64,000 bases of DNA from Microbacterium sp. Leaf159 (GTDB taxonomy: Bacteria; Actinomycetota; Actinomycetes; Actinomycetales; Microbacteriaceae): positions 366,302-430,301 of the forward strand of contig NZ_LMOU01000001.1 of assembly GCF_001423615.1 (NCBI RefSeq), read 5' to 3'. Every line of letters begins with the position of its first letter. Position 1 is the stretch's first letter. Of this stretch, positions 38,410 through 46,047 are shown one piece after another. The notes beneath the pieces are model-generated. The model was not told the DNA's origin and did no database searches. It saw only the letters and a program-made list of their open reading frames with translations. The position numbers were made by a program, and so were the translations under genes.

Positions 38410-39459
38410 ATGACCGACACGCCCACCCGCACGGGCATCGTGCACCTGACCGATCGCCAGCCGACCGTCACCGGTCCCGAGATGCTCGCGAGCCTCGTTC
38501 CGCCGCCGCAGTTCGACGGAGCCACTTTCGAGAGCTATCGGGCGGACGAGGCGTATCCCTCGCAGGATGAGGCGAAGGAGACGCTCATCCGCTTCGCAGG
38601 GCGCGGCGCTCCGGTCAAGCGCGGCGGCTTCTTCAGTCGTGCGAAGAAGGAGCCCGAGGTCAAACCGGGCGTGTACCTCGACGGCGGCTTCGGCGTCGGC
38701 AAGACGCACCTGCTCGCGTCCATCTATCACGCGATGCCCGCGCGGAGGAAGTACTTCGGATCGTTCATCGAGTACACGGCTCTCGTGGGCGCACTCGGCT
38801 ACAAGAACACCGTCGACCTGCTCAAGGGCGCAGATCTGCTCTGCATCGACGAGTTCGAACTCGACGATCCCGGCGACACGATGGTGATGACCCGTCTCAT
38901 CGGCGAGCTCGTGCCGACAGGCACCAAGCTCGCGGCGACCTCGAACACGCCGCCCAACGCGCTCGGCGAGGGTCGCTTCGCGGCGCAGGACTTCCTGCGT
39001 GAGATCCATGCCATGTCCGACAGCTTCCAGACGATCCGCATCGACGGGGTCGACTTCCGGCAGCGCGCGCTCGACGGGCATGCCGTCGTCAGCGAGACCG
39101 GTGAGTACGAGACGGCCGTCGAGACGGGCGCGGCCGCGGGAACGGCATCCGACGACTCCTTCGCCGACGTCATCCGCCACCTCGCGCGCGTTCACCCCTC
39201 TCGGTACCTGCGCGTGATCGCCGGCCTCGATCTCGTGGGCCTGCGGGACGTGCACGTCCTGACCGATCAGTCCGAGGCGCTGCGGTTCGTCGCCTTCGTC
39301 GACCGCGTCTACGACGCGCAGATCCCGATCGTCGCCACCGGTGTGAGCCTCGACCAGGTGTTCGCCGACGAGATGCTCGGTGGGGGATACCGCAAGAAGT
39401 ATCTGCGCGCTATCTCCAGACTCAATGCACTTACACACGCGGATCGCAGTGTCGCGTAA
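38410..39459 (+). CDS. zapE: AFG1/ZapE-type cell division ATPase
   Basis: A 349-residue P-loop ATPase of the ZapE/Afg1 family, linked to Z-ring stability under stress. Walker A is [11 protein letters not shown], Walker B is [12 protein letters not shown], and sensor residues are in [16 protein letters not shown]. The end [13 protein letters not shown] is family-typical. ATG 38410 (GTG 38407) is preferred over a longer frame that runs into the upstream control region. It is divergent from sseA with a 147-base gap. Confidence 0.88.
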   Translation: MTDTPTRTGIVHLTDRQPTVTGPEMLASLVPPPQFDGATFESYRADEAYPSQDEAKETLIRFAGRGAPVKRGGFFSRAKKEPEVKPGVYLDGGFGVGKTHLLASIYHAMPARRKYFGSFIEYTALVGALGYKNTVDLLKGADLLCIDEFELDDPGDTMVMTRLIGELVPTGTKLAATSNTPPNALGEGRFAAQDFLREIHAMSDSFQTIRIDGVDFRQRALDGHAVVSETGEYETAVETGAAAGTASDDSFADVIRHLARVHPSRYLRVIAGLDLVGLRDVHVLTDQSEALRFVAFVDRVYDAQIPIVATGVSLDQVFADEMLGGGYRKKYLRAISRLNALTHADRSVA

Positions 39460-39502
39460 CGCGATGTTCACACACAGAGCCGCTCTGTAACGCCAGCGCA
39501 AC
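39456..39502 (+). promoter_or_regulatory. Tandem GlnR-box-like sites upstream of the ammonium channel
   Basis: GTAAC-N6-GCAAC at 39487-39502 fits the GlnR half-site pattern gTnAC-N6-GaAAC with one change. A second GTAAC-N6-TTCAC starts at 39456, overlapping the zapE stop. They lie 73-119 bases before amtB. Known role of GlnR: activation of amt under nitrogen limitation. Match judged by eye. Confidence 0.6.
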
Positions 39503-39574
39503 AAACCTCACGCATTCCGGAAATCGGGCCTCGTCACACTGAAGCTCTCAGTTTCCCGAATGTGAGGTTTGACT

Positions 39575-40813
39575 ATGGATGCTCCAGGCAACATCTCCTG
39601 GGCGATCACCGCGACCGCCCTCGTACTGCTCATGACGCCCGGCGTCGCCTTCTTCTACGGCGGCCTCGTCAAGGCCAAGAGCGTCGTCAGCATGATGATG
39701 ATGAGCTTCGGCTCGATCGGTCTCGTCGCAGTGCTCTGGATCCTCTTCGGATTCTCGATGAGCGCCGTCGACAGCCCTACCGCCTTCGCAGGCAACCCCT
39801 TCGCCGACTTCGGCCTCTCGAGCCTCGCGGCCGGTGAGGGCTCGAACGTCGCGCTCCTCGGTGTCGCCTACGGCGCCACCTTCGCGATCATCACGGTCGC
39901 CCTGATCTCGGGTGCGATCGCCGACCGCGCCAAGTTCGGCAGCTGGCTGATCTTCGCCGGCGTGTTCGCGACCGTCGGTTACTTCCCGGTCGCCGCGTGG
40001 GTCTGGGGCGGCGGTTGGATCATGAACCTCGGCACCACGCTCTTCGGCGAGGACAGCGGAATCGGCGTGATCGACTACGCCGGTGGAACCGCCGTGCACA
40101 TCAACGCGGGTGCTGCGGCTCTCGCTCTCGCACTCGTCCTCGGCAAGCGCATCGGCTTCCAGAAGGGCATCCTCAAGCCGCACAACGTGCCGCTGACGCT
40201 CCTCGGCGCAGCGCTCCTGTGGTTCGGCTGGTTCGGCTTCAACGCCGGTGCGGAATGGCTCGCGGAGGACATGGGCGGCGTCGGACTCATCGGTCTGAAC
40301 ACCCTCGGCGCCACGGCGGCCGCGATCCTCGGCTGGATCCTGATCGAGCGCATCAAGGACGGCAAGGCCACGTCGGTCGGTGCGGCATCCGGTGCGGTCG
40401 CCGGTCTCGTCGCCATCACCCCGGCGTGCGCCAACCTGACTCCCGGCTGGTCGCTGCTGCTCGGTGCCGTCGCCGGTATCGTCTGCGCACTCGCCGTCGA
40501 GATGAAGTTCCGTCTCGGCTTCGACGACTCGCTCGACGTCGTCGGCATCCACCTCGTCGGTGGTCTCATCGGAACCCTCTACCTCGGCTTCTTCGCGACC
40601 GACACCGGACTGTTCGTCGGTGGCGACGCCCGCCAGCTCGCCGTCCAGGCGATCGCCGCACTCGGCGTGCTGATCTACTCCTTCGTGGTGGCCTTCATCA
40701 TCGGCTTCGCGATCGAGAAGACGATCGGCTTCCGCATCACGAGCGAAGACGAGATCGCCGGTGTCGACCAGGTCGTCCACGGCGAGGAGGGCTACGCGCT
40801 CGCTGACGCGTGA
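39575..40813 (+). CDS. amtB: Ammonium channel AmtB
   Basis: A 412-residue Amt/Rh protein with 11 hydrophobic segments. The pore histidine pair is present (GGTAVHINAGAAA and DVVGIHLVGGLIG), as are the aspartate in GVIDYAGG and the phenylalanine-gate region WFGFNAGAEW. ATG 39575 follows GAGG at eight bases; TTG 39569 is also in frame. It conducts ammonium/ammonia into the cell. No glnK follows, although many actinobacteria have amtB-glnK-glnD. Confidence 0.94.
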   Translation: MDAPGNISWAITATALVLLMTPGVAFFYGGLVKAKSVVSMMMMSFGSIGLVAVLWILFGFSMSAVDSPTAFAGNPFADFGLSSLAAGEGSNVALLGVAYGATFAIITVALISGAIADRAKFGSWLIFAGVFATVGYFPVAAWVWGGGWIMNLGTTLFGEDSGIGVIDYAGGTAVHINAGAAALALALVLGKRIGFQKGILKPHNVPLTLLGAALLWFGWFGFNAGAEWLAEDMGGVGLIGLNTLGATAAAILGWILIERIKDGKATSVGAASGAVAGLVAITPACANLTPGWSLLLGAVAGIVCALAVEMKFRLGFDDSLDVVGIHLVGGLIGTLYLGFFATDTGLFVGGDARQLAVQAIAALGVLIYSFVVAFIIGFAIEKTIGFRITSEDEIAGVDQVVHGEEGYALADA

Positions 40814-40833
40814 ACTGCCGTTAGGGTGACCGT

Positions 40834-41415
40834 GTGAGCAATACCAACGGCATCCTGGCACGACTCGCGGAGATCCTCTTCACAGCACTGGGATCTGACC
40901 GGGCGTCTCGGACGAAAACTCGTCCGAGACGCCCGGTCTCGCGTCTGCGCACTTCCGACGAGGTCCATGAGTCGGTGCCGCGAGCCGAGCAGGGCCGGGG
41001 GCGTGGGGTCGATACCGTGCGGATCGACCCCGACCGCATCGACGACGTCCGCATCGGGTATGCACCCGACCGGGACGGTGCGCCCGATGCGGGCGAGATC
41101 ATCTGGACGTGGGTGCCGTACGAGGAGAACGACGGTCGGGGCAAAGACCGGCCGGTGCTGGTGATCGGACGGGAATCCGCAGACCGCGTCTACGCGGTGC
41201 GGATGACGAGCAAGGCGCACGACGGCGACCGCGACTACCTGTCGATCGGCTCGGGCGGCTGGGACTCGCAGGGGCGGGAGTCCTGGGTCGACATCGAGCA
41301 GCTCTACAGCGTGCACGAGACCGGGCTCCGCCGTGAGGCCGCTGTGCTCGACCGGTCACGCTACGGTCGGGTCGCCTCCGCGCTCACGCGCCGATACGGG
41401 TGGGCGAACGCCTGA
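40834..41415 (+). CDS. PemK/MazF-like protein without an adjacent antitoxin
   Basis: A 193-residue protein. The C-terminal half (from about 88) has the PemK/MazF fold: GEIIWTWVPYEENDG, KDRPVLVIGRE and YAVRMTSK, ending VDIEQLYSVHETGLRRE. MazF-type proteins cut RNA. The N-terminal 70 residues are variable and basic, and part of them is encoded by a perfect inverted repeat. GTG 40834 is the start with MSNTNGILARLAE. No antitoxin gene lies beside it, so it may not be a toxin in the strict sense. Its end overlaps the convergent membrane-protein gene by 32 bases. Confidence 0.75.
   Translation: MSNTNGILARLAEILFTALGSDRASRTKTRPRRPVSRLRTSDEVHESVPRAEQGRGRGVDTVRIDPDRIDDVRIGYAPDRDGAPDAGEIIWTWVPYEENDGRGKDRPVLVIGRESADRVYAVRMTSKAHDGDRDYLSIGSGGWDSQGRESWVDIEQLYSVHETGLRREAAVLDRSRYGRVASALTRRYGWANA
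40897..40938. repeat. Perfect 19-bp inverted repeat with 4-base loop inside the PemK-like gene
   Basis: GACCGGGCGTCTCGGACGA (40897-40915), AAAC loop, and its exact inverse complement (40920-40938). It lies 84 bases after the amtB stop and could terminate amtB transcription, yet it is also in the coding frame of the PemK-like gene, where it specifies residues of about 22-35. Confidence 0.9.
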
Positions 41416-42043
41416 CCGCCGGGATGCGTCTCCGGGTTCGGATCCGGCTGAGTGCCCACACGAGCGCGCCCGACGCGAGCAGGGCGAGGAGCAGGCCCGC
41501 GACGTGGGTCGCGAGTGATGCCGCGCCTCGCTCCGGGAGCAGGAAGCCGTACGGGACCCATCCGTCGGTGGCCCCGCGCACGAGGACGACTCCGAGCCAG
41601 ACCACCGGATAGGGGAGTACCACCCAGAGGCGGCGCCAGGGCAACGGGGAACGGTCGTCGACGAAGATCCAGTCGAGCACGAGCAGGATCGGGAAGATCG
41701 TGTGCAGGGTCGCGCTCACCCAGGGCGGCGCGCTCCCCGTGCCGGGGACGAGGACGTTGTAGACGATCCCCACGATGATCATGCAGGCGACCGCCACAGC
41801 GCGCGCCGACATGAGAGGTGACGGCACCGCTTTCCCACGCAGCGAGATCAGGCCCGTCACGATGAGGATGCCGGCGGTCAGCAGACTGGTCAGGTTGGTG
41901 AAGTAGCCGAAGTAGTCGACGAGGCTCGCACCCTGACGGGGGATCCCGATCACGTAGGTGTAGAGCAGGATGCCCGTCACCGATGTTCCGACCGCGAGCC
42001 TCAGAGCAGAGACGGTGCGCGGGGGCGGTGGCGTCGACGTCAT
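41384..42043 (-). CDS. Pr6Pr-family six-helix membrane protein
   Basis: A 219-residue integral membrane protein. ATG 42043 gives MTSTPPPPRTVSALRLAVG. Six hydrophobic segments, with FGYFTNLTSLLTAGILIVTG, LHTIFPILLVLDWIFVDD and PYPVVWLGVVLVRG, match the Pr6Pr (putative six-transmembrane protein) family. The end is basic and cytoplasmic. Function unknown. It is divergent from the SPW-repeat gene. Confidence 0.82.
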   Translation of the reverse strand: MTSTPPPPRTVSALRLAVGTSVTGILLYTYVIGIPRQGASLVDYFGYFTNLTSLLTAGILIVTGLISLRGKAVPSPLMSARAVAVACMIIVGIVYNVLVPGTGSAPPWVSATLHTIFPILLVLDWIFVDDRSPLPWRRLWVVLPYPVVWLGVVLVRGATDGWVPYGFLLPERGAASLATHVAGLLLALLASGALVWALSRIRTRRRIPAVRRSPTRIGA

Positions 42044-42139
42044 CCGTCCAGCGTAGGAGGGGGACGTGGGCAATCCGTTTCGTCGGGGGCTGCGAACCAT
42101 CTGTGAGTCGCAGCACGCGACGACACCACAGGAGGAATC

Positions 42140-42520
42140 ATGCGTTTCATCCCCACCAAGGTCCATGGAATTCTCGACTACATCGTCGGAGTGGCACTGA
42201 TCGCCGCTCCGTGGCTGTTCGGCTTCGCGAGCATGGGCGGCCCTGCCGTGATCATCCCGATCGTGCTCGGTGTCGGACTCATCGTCTACAGCCTGTTCAC
42301 GAAGTACGAATGGGGCCCCTTCGGCTTCATCCCGATGCCCGTCCACCTCGTCTTCGACATCGTCGCGAGCCTGTTCCTGGCGCTGTCGCCGTGGATCTTC
42401 GGCTTCTCGACCGAGGCACCGAACGTCTGGGTGCCCCACGTCGTCGTCGGCGTCGCAGTGATCATCGTGGTGCTGTTCTCGCAGCCGCAGCCCGCGAAGG
42501 TCAAGGCCGCACGCGCCTGA
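42140..42520 (+). CDS. SPW-repeat small membrane protein
   Basis: A 126-residue membrane protein with four hydrophobic segments and two SPW-type repeats, APWLFGFA at about 23 and SPWIFGFS at about 87. ATG 42140 has AGGAGG eight bases upstream. Its role is unknown; the family is common in actinobacteria and often stress-related. A strong terminator follows. Confidence 0.82.
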   Translation: MRFIPTKVHGILDYIVGVALIAAPWLFGFASMGGPAVIIPIVLGVGLIVYSLFTKYEWGPFGFIPMPVHLVFDIVASLFLALSPWIFGFSTEAPNVWVPHVVVGVAVIIVVLFSQPQPAKVKAARA

Positions 42521-42532
42521 CCCGCTGAACTC

Positions 42533-42572
42533 TGAAGCCCCGCACGGAACGTCGGCCCCGTGCGGGGCTTCA
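42533..42572. terminator. Strong bidirectional terminator
   Basis: 15-bp perfect stem (TGAAGCCCCGCACGG / CCGTGCGGGGCTTCA) with a ten-base loop, between the SPW-repeat gene and the convergent GIY-YIG-like gene, whose stop codon sits at its right edge. Confidence 0.85.
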
Positions 42573-43001
42573 GTTCTGCAATGCCAGGCTCACCCAGCGC
42601 GCGTAGAGCTGCCAGGGGTCGCCCACGGTGCGGAGCCCGGCGATATGGGACTCGAGCTGCGGGGTGAGCGTGAACCACTCGCCGCCCTCTCGGATGTCGG
42701 CGAACTCCCGATGCCGCGCCTGCTCCACCGCACGCCCTCCCTGTTCGAAAGCCAGCAGCTCTTCGTGACGGATGCTCGCAAGTCGCCGGCGCGGGCGTCC
42801 GCTCGTGCCGATCTTCACCCGACGGTCGTAGCGGAGGTAGTACACGACCTCGATCACCGGGCGCGGGAGGTCGGGGTCGGGGGAGTCGCCGTAGCGCCAC
42901 CCGCACCACGCGCACATCAGAGCCGCCGCCACTCGCACCGCGTCATCGTGACCGCAGAGTGCACAGGGGCTCGGCAGCGGGGGCGTCTTCACCGTCGGCA
43001 C
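42570..43001 (-). CDS. GIY-YIG-like (MUG113-type) protein with zinc ribbon
   Basis: About 140-180 residues depending on the start. An N-terminal zinc pair CALCGHDD ... MCAWCGW is followed by VVYYLRYDRRVKIGTSGRPRRRLASI, the GIY-YIG-like core of the T5orf172/MUG113 group, and by EQARHREFADIREGGEWF, whose glutamate/histidine fit the active site. GTG 43001 and GTG 42992 are possible starts; a longer frame reaches 43121 but lacks support. Possible DNA-binding or nuclease role, unproven. Confidence 0.72.
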   Translation of the reverse strand: MPTVKTPPLPSPCALCGHDDAVRVAAALMCAWCGWRYGDSPDPDLPRPVIEVVYYLRYDRRVKIGTSGRPRRRLASIRHEELLAFEQGGRAVEQARHREFADIREGGEWFTLTPQLESHIAGLRTVGDPWQLYARWVSLALQN

Positions 43002-43133
43002 GCTACCGGCGGCCACGGACGTCAGACTTCTGTGCGGTGCCGCCTCAGTCCGCGGGGCACCGGGTTCCGCCGTCCGACGCGTCCGTGCTCGGCTAGCATG
43101 AGGCCGACCGCCCGAACCCACGAGGGGATCCGT

Positions 43134-43634
43134 GTGAACGCCGAAGCCATCGCCGTCGCCTCCGCGCGTCTCGACACCATGCTTCGCACGGAGCCGGACC
43201 GGTTGCGCAGGCGCAGTATCTCGCTCGGTGTGCCGCTGGCGGATGCCGAGGATGCGGCGCAGAATGCGGCGCTCCGCGCCTGGCGTTCACTCGCAGCCCT
43301 CCGTTCGGCCGATGCCGGGCCGATGTGCGCGTGGCTGGACACCATCGTGCGCACGACCGCCATCGACATGAACCGTGCGCGCAAGGACGACCTCGGCGAG
43401 GTCCTGTGCGAGCGCCTCGCTTCGCCGCAGGACGTCGAGGCCGAGGCGGAGCTGCGAGATCGCCTCGAGGCCGCTTTCCGCGCGATCGACGCACTCCCGG
43501 ACGATCTCCGCCGCCCTCTCCTTATGAGCGTCGTCGACGGTCTCACGGCGCAGGAGATCGCACGGAGGCTCTCGATCACGACGGTCACGGCGCGTCAGCG
43601 CGTGTCCCGCGCACGCCGGGCGCTGCGGGCCTGA
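43134..43634 (+). CDS. ECF-type RNA polymerase sigma factor
   Basis: A 166-residue sigma-70-family protein. Region 2 covers about 30-95 (EDAAQNAALRAWRSL, MCAWLDTIVRTTAIDMNRA) and region 4 about 115-166 (LPDDLRRPLLMSVVDGLTAQEIARRLSI). GTG 43134 has GAGGGG upstream; ATG 43098 is an alternative. No anti-sigma gene is adjacent. An NTF2/SnoaL-like protein follows 121 bases later. Many ECF factors (SigJ/ECF41 type) carry such a domain fused at their C-terminus. Confidence 0.82.
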   Translation: MNAEAIAVASARLDTMLRTEPDRLRRRSISLGVPLADAEDAAQNAALRAWRSLAALRSADAGPMCAWLDTIVRTTAIDMNRARKDDLGEVLCERLASPQDVEAEAELRDRLEAAFRAIDALPDDLRRPLLMSVVDGLTAQEIARRLSITTVTARQRVSRARRALRA

Positions 43635-43684
43635 TCCGCGACGCTGCGCTATCCGCGACTCTGCCCTATCCGCGGCTCTGTCAC
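43634..43684 (+). repeat. Three tandem 17-bp imperfect repeats
   Basis: Copies start at 43634, 43651 and 43668 with the shared head ATCCGCG and a variable tail (ACGCTGCGCT, ACTCTGCCCT, GCTCTGTCAC). The array begins at the sigma-factor stop codon and lies upstream of the NTF2-like gene, so it might be a protein-binding array or a slippage product. Confidence 0.8.
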
Positions 43685-43755
43685 ATCCTTCGCTCCTCAA
43701 CGTCTTTCTCGATGGGCCGCCTTTCGCGGCCTCGTACACGACGAAGGAGCACATC

Positions 43756-44139
43756 ATGCCCACGACCCCGGTCACCTCGCTCGACCAGCTCAACCTCGCG
43801 TTCGCCGAGCGCTTCAACGCCCGCGATGTCGATGGTCTGCTCGCCCTGAACCTGCCGAACGCGGTGTTCGCCCCGGCGCCGGGCCACCCCGTCGAGGGGG
43901 AGGAGGCGATCCGCGGCGCACTCGAGCAGTTCCTCGCGCTCGGGCTGCCCATCACGATGAGCGTCCGGCACGTGTTCGAGGCGGGTTCCGTCGGACTCGC
44001 CATCGCCGATCGGACGCTCGAGGGCACCGGCCCCGACGGCTCCGAGGTCAAGCTCGGCGGCAGCACGGCCGACGTCGCCGTGCACGACGACGAGCACGGC
44101 TGGCGCTACGCGATCGACAACCCCTTCGGCACCGCCTGA
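43756..44139 (+). CDS. NTF2/SnoaL-like small protein
   Basis: A 127-residue protein with the SnoaL-like cone fold: FAERFNARDVDGLLALNLPNAVF, EGEEAIRGALEQFLALG and WRYAIDNPFG at the end. ATG 43756 has AAGGAG upstream. These proteins bind small hydrophobic ligands or isomerise ketosteroids; no activity is evident here. It follows the sigma-factor gene and ends before a strong terminator. Confidence 0.82.
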   Translation: MPTTPVTSLDQLNLAFAERFNARDVDGLLALNLPNAVFAPAPGHPVEGEEAIRGALEQFLALGLPITMSVRHVFEAGSVGLAIADRTLEGTGPDGSEVKLGGSTADVAVHDDEHGWRYAIDNPFGTA

Positions 44140-44148
44140 GGCACGCCC

Positions 44149-44183
44149 GTGGGCGGCGCTTCCGCATGCAGAGCGCCGCCCAC
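44149..44183. terminator. Terminator hairpin
   Basis: 12-bp perfect stem GTGGGCGGCGCT / AGCGCCGCCCAC with an 11-base loop between the NTF2-like gene and the convergent siderophore ATPase gene. Confidence 0.8.
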
Positions 44184-44191
44184 AACGCGCC

Positions 44192-44983
44192 TCAGCGCGG
44201 AACGACGAGCGGGGTGCCCGTGTGCGGGTCGGGGATGATCGAGCAGTCCAGCCCGAACACCTCCTGGACGCGCTCGGACGTCACGATCGACGCGGGGTCG
44301 CCGGAGGCCACGATCCGACCGTCGCGCATCATGATCATGTGGTCCGCGAACCGCGCCGCCTGGTTGAGATCGTGCAGCACGGCGACGATCGTGCGTCCCT
44401 GCTGATGCAGGCCGTGGAAGAGGCGCAGCAGGTCGTACTGGTGTGCGATGTCGAGGAAGGTCGTCGGCTCGTCGAGCAGCATGGTCGGAGATTCCTGTGC
44501 GAGCAGCATCGCGACCCACACGCGCTGGCGCTGTCCTCCCGAGAGCTCGTCCACGAGTCGGCCGGCGAGCTCCGTGGTCCCTGTCGCGGCGAGTGCGGCG
44601 GCGACGGCCGTCTGGTCGTCATGAGACCACTGCCGAAGGATCGTCTGGTGCGGATGGCGCCCTCGCGCCACGAGGTCGGAGACGCGGATGCCGTCAGGGG
44701 CGATCGAGGTCTGCGGAAGCAGGCCGAGGCGTCGCGCGATCTCCTTGGTGGGGAGCTCGGTGATCGCACGACCGTCCAGCAGTACCTGGCCGCTCCTGGG
44801 CTTCAGGAGTCTGGCGAAGGCTCGCAGCAGAGTCGACTTGCCACAGGCGTTCGGCCCGACGATCACGGTGAAGGCGCCTGCGGGGATGTCGACGCCGAGG
44901 TGCTCGGAGACGACACGGCCGTCGTAGCCGATCGTGAGGTCTTCTGCGCGCAGCCGCGCAGTGGAGGTGTCGATGACGGTCAT
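44192..44983 (-). CDS. Iron-siderophore ABC transporter ATP-binding protein
   Basis: A 263-residue FecE/FhuC-type ATPase. Walker A GPNACGKSTLL at about 44, signature LSGGQRQRVWVAMLLAQ, Walker B TMLLDEPTTFLD and switch histidine VLHDLNQAARFAD are all present. ATG 44983 overlaps the permease stop by four bases. It is the last gene of the operon and powers uptake of ferric siderophore through the two permeases. Confidence 0.93.
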   Translation of the reverse strand: MTVIDTSTARLRAEDLTIGYDGRVVSEHLGVDIPAGAFTVIVGPNACGKSTLLRAFARLLKPRSGQVLLDGRAITELPTKEIARRLGLLPQTSIAPDGIRVSDLVARGRHPHQTILRQWSHDDQTAVAAALAATGTTELAGRLVDELSGGQRQRVWVAMLLAQESPTMLLDEPTTFLDIAHQYDLLRLFHGLHQQGRTIVAVLHDLNQAARFADHMIMMRDGRIVASGDPASIVTSERVQEVFGLDCSIIPDPHTGTPLVVPR

Positions 44984-46047
44984 CGCTTTCTCGCTTCCTG
45001 AATGAGCAGCCACACCAGATAGACGCCGCCGAGGCAGACCGTGACGATTCCGACGGGGATCTGGGTGGGCGCGAACAGCCGTTGTGCCAGCACGTCGCTG
45101 GATACCAGCAGCAGGGCACCGACTGCGGCGGACGCCGTCAGGGTCACGCTCGCGGATCCGGTGAGACGGCGGGCGATCTGCGGGGCGGCGAGCGAGATGA
45201 ACGCGATCGGACCCGCCATCGCCGTCACGGCGGCGGTGAGGCAGACGCCGAGGATGATGAGGGTCAGCCGTGTCCCGCCGGTGCGGACGCCGAGCGCCGA
45301 GGCCGTGTCGTCCCCGAGCTCGAGCAGATGCATCCGATCGGCGAGCGTGGCCACGGCGATGCCGATCGGGACGATGACGCACGCGGCGATGGCGACCTGT
45401 TCGGCGGTGATGACGTTGAGCGACCCCGCGCCCCATGCGCTGGCGAGCATCGCGATCCGCAGGTCGGCGTTGAGGATGATCCACGTGTTCACCGACGCCA
45501 GCATCGAGGCGACGCCGATGCCGACGATGATGAGGCGGAAGCCCGTGAATCCGCGACGGAACGCGAGCAGGTAGACGAGCAGAGCCGTCGCCGCGCCGCC
45601 CGCCAATGCGGCTGCGGCCGTCGAGGCGACGCTGATGCCCATGGTGGTGATCACGATGAGCGCACCGGTGTAGGCGCCGGCGTCGAAGCCGATCACGTCG
45701 GGGCTGCCCAGCGGATTGCGGGTCAATGACTGGAAGATCGCACCGCCGATGCCGAGCGCGATGCCGAACACCAGGGCCGCGAGGACACGGGGGAGTCGCC
45801 ACTCGATGATCACGAGTTCCGCGCGCGGCTCACCGAAGCCGAGGAGCGTCATGAGCACCTCGCCCGGAGAGAACGGGGCGTCGCCGAGAGTCAGGGCGAA
45901 GACGCCGACGGCGACGGCGGCGATCAGCGCAGCCACGGTCACGATGGTGGCGCGGACCCCGATGCGACGCGAGAAGACATCGGTCCGGGGTGCGAAGACC
46001 CGGCGACCGGCATCGACCTCGGTCGACGGAGGGAGCAGAACGGTCAC
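44980..46047 (-). CDS. Iron-siderophore ABC transporter permease (second)
   Basis: A 355-residue FecCD-family permease with about ten hydrophobic segments. Family motifs are LPRVLAALVFGIALGIGGAIFQ, TRNPLGSPDVIGFDAGAYTG and AGPIAFISLAAPQIARRL. GTG 46047 overlaps the first permease stop (GTGA); the reading frame farther upstream is inside that permease gene. With its partner it forms the membrane channel. Confidence 0.92.
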   Translation of the reverse strand: MTVLLPPSTEVDAGRRVFAPRTDVFSRRIGVRATIVTVAALIAAVAVGVFALTLGDAPFSPGEVLMTLLGFGEPRAELVIIEWRLPRVLAALVFGIALGIGGAIFQSLTRNPLGSPDVIGFDAGAYTGALIVITTMGISVASTAAAALAGGAATALLVYLLAFRRGFTGFRLIIVGIGVASMLASVNTWIILNADLRIAMLASAWGAGSLNVITAEQVAIAACVIVPIGIAVATLADRMHLLELGDDTASALGVRTGGTRLTLIILGVCLTAAVTAMAGPIAFISLAAPQIARRLTGSASVTLTASAAVGALLLVSSDVLAQRLFAPTQIPVGIVTVCLGGVYLVWLLIQEARKR

